DNA from: Chryseobacterium camelliae
Lineage (GTDB): Bacteria > Bacteroidota > Bacteroidia > Flavobacteriales > Weeksellaceae
Reading direction: 5' to 3'
DNA length: 64,000 nucleotides
Assembly: GCF_027920545.1 (NCBI RefSeq)
Contig: NZ_CP115859.1
Span: 2,412,001 to 2,476,000 of the forward strand
Each line of letters opens with the position of its first letter. Positions within the stretch are counted from its first letter, which is position 1. Shown in pieces: positions 63,136-64,000 of this stretch. Below the pieces are notes generated by a model that worked only from the letters and a program-made list of their open reading frames with translations, was not told where the DNA came from and made no database searches. The position numbers and the translations under genes were made by a program.

Positions 63136-64000
63136 ATGATAAAAAAGCTATTGATAAGTCTGGGAGTTTTGACTGCAATCTTCTCTTATTCTCAGCAAAA
63201 AACATTCTGTAATCCCATCAATATAGATTATGGATATACTCCTTTCGAGTCTTTTTCAAAACAAGGGAAACACCGTGCTACAGCGGATCCGGTAATTGTT
63301 AATTTTAAAAATAAACTATTTCTTTTTTCGACCAATCAGGAAGGATATTGGTATAGTGACGATATGCTCGACTGGAAGTTTGTGAAAAGAAAATTTCTTA
63401 GGGATAACAAATATATTCATGATTTGAATGCACCTGCAGTTTGGGCAATGAAAGACACTTTATATGTCTTTGGTTCTACCTGGGAACAGGATTTCCCGAT
63501 CTGGAAAAGTACAAACCCAACAAAAGATGACTGGAAAATTGCTGTTGATACCCTAAAAGTTGGAGCTTGGGATCCTGCATTTCATTACGATGAAGACAAA
63601 AACAAATTATATCTGTATTGGGGATCAAGTAACGAATGGCCGCTTTTGGGAACGGAAGTAAAGGTAAAAACACTGCAATCAGAAGGATTTGTAAAGCCGA
63701 TTATCCGGCTGAAGCCGGAAGATCACGGTTGGGAAAGATTCGGGGAATACAATGATAATGTTTTTCTTCAGCCTTTTGTGGAAGGAGCATGGATGACGAA
63801 GTATAAAGATAAATATTATATGCAATATGGCGCTCCTGCAACGGAATTCAGCGGGTATTCCGATGGGGTGTATGTGAGTAAGAATCCTTTGGAAGGTTTT
63901 GAATATCAGCAGCACAATCCGTTTTCATATAAACCGGGAGGTTTCGCAAGAGGAGCAGGACATGGAGCAACTTTTGAAGACAATTACAAAAACTGGTGGC
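63136..64000 (+). CDS. Family-43-like glycoside hydrolase, 3' truncated by window
   Basis: 288 residues visible. A signal peptide (about residues 1-20, LTAIFSYSQQ) precedes a five-bladed beta-propeller pattern. HRATADPVIVNFKNKLFLFST has the Asp typical of the first blade (catalytic base in GH43), and GAWDPAFHYDED is the second acidic motif. The third acidic residue may lie in the visible propeller or beyond the window. The likely substrate is a plant or algal polysaccharide containing xylose or arabinose, but this is uncertain. Start chosen from promoter position. Confidence 0.75.
   Translation, partial: MIKKLLISLGVLTAIFSYSQQKTFCNPINIDYGYTPFESFSKQGKHRATADPVIVNFKNKLFLFSTNQEGYWYSDDMLDWKFVKRKFLRDNKYIHDLNAPAVWAMKDTLYVFGSTWEQDFPIWKSTNPTKDDWKIAVDTLKVGAWDPAFHYDEDKNKLYLYWGSSNEWPLLGTEVKVKTLQSEGFVKPIIRLKPEDHGWERFGEYNDNVFLQPFVEGAWMTKYKDKYYMQYGAPATEFSGYSDGVYVSKNPLEGFEYQQHNPFSYKPGGFARGAGHGATFEDNYKNWW

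Overview
The window looks like chromosomal DNA of a low-GC Flavobacteriia bacterium, most likely Chryseobacterium or a close Weeksellaceae relative. The evidence is a SusC/SusD pair, a GLPGLI-family protein, a GYDIA-type GHMP kinase, and many -7 boxes of the Bacteroidetes type TAnnTTTG placed 15-35 bases before start codons. Starts mostly lack strong Shine-Dalgarno sequences. I see no insertion sequence, prophage, CRISPR array, rRNA gene or recognisable defence island.

Layout. 1-4866: end of a periplasmic-binding-protein-like gene, fabD with a GHMP kinase, pckA, and aroQ on the minus strand. 4867-9798: an S-box (SAM-I) riboswitch with its own promoter, leading into a SusC/SusD outer-membrane uptake pair. 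10038-12588: a Fur-family regulator and a zinc-type P1B-ATPase, each preceded by the same palindrome at the same distance from its promoter. 12756-15009: a copper/redox group (small Cys protein, YHS lipoprotein, SCO protein) followed by an exported superoxide dismutase. 15238-15912: three tRNA-Glu(TTC) genes around rpsT. 15971-22398: envelope genes (amidase, LptD, RidA, a membrane protein, HtrA/DegP). 22759-32885: trhO with an extra C-terminal domain, 5-formyl-THF cyclo-ligase, several lipoprotein and membrane genes of unknown function, a TrmH-type methyltransferase, rmuC, pncB and dps. 32990-34582: a GT-C-like membrane protein.

34693-57570 holds the ribosomal superoperons. The str part (rpsL-rpsG-fusA-rpsJ) ends in a terminator. 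It is separated from rplC by about 5.7 kb carrying a GLPGLI protein, a low-affinity iron permease family protein and a divergent two-gene unit of secreted proteins of unknown function. The S10, spc and alpha genes then run unbroken from rplC to rplQ, including secY, infA, rpmJ and rpoA. Inside this run are a heptamer tandem repeat (rpsC/rplP gap) and a perfect hairpin (rpsN/rpsH gap). 57628-64000: an MliC-like lipoprotein, eno, gltA, two arginine-deiminase-superfamily hydrolases (a DDAH-like protein and CtlX), and a truncated family-43 glycosidase-like gene.

Most of the window is housekeeping. The best leads are the S-box-controlled SusC/D pair, the paired operators of the Fur-like/zinc ATPase unit, the TrhO fusion to a domain like that of U32 peptidases, and the unknown secreted pair between the ribosomal operons. 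All calls come from reading the sequence and recalling protein families. No database search was run.
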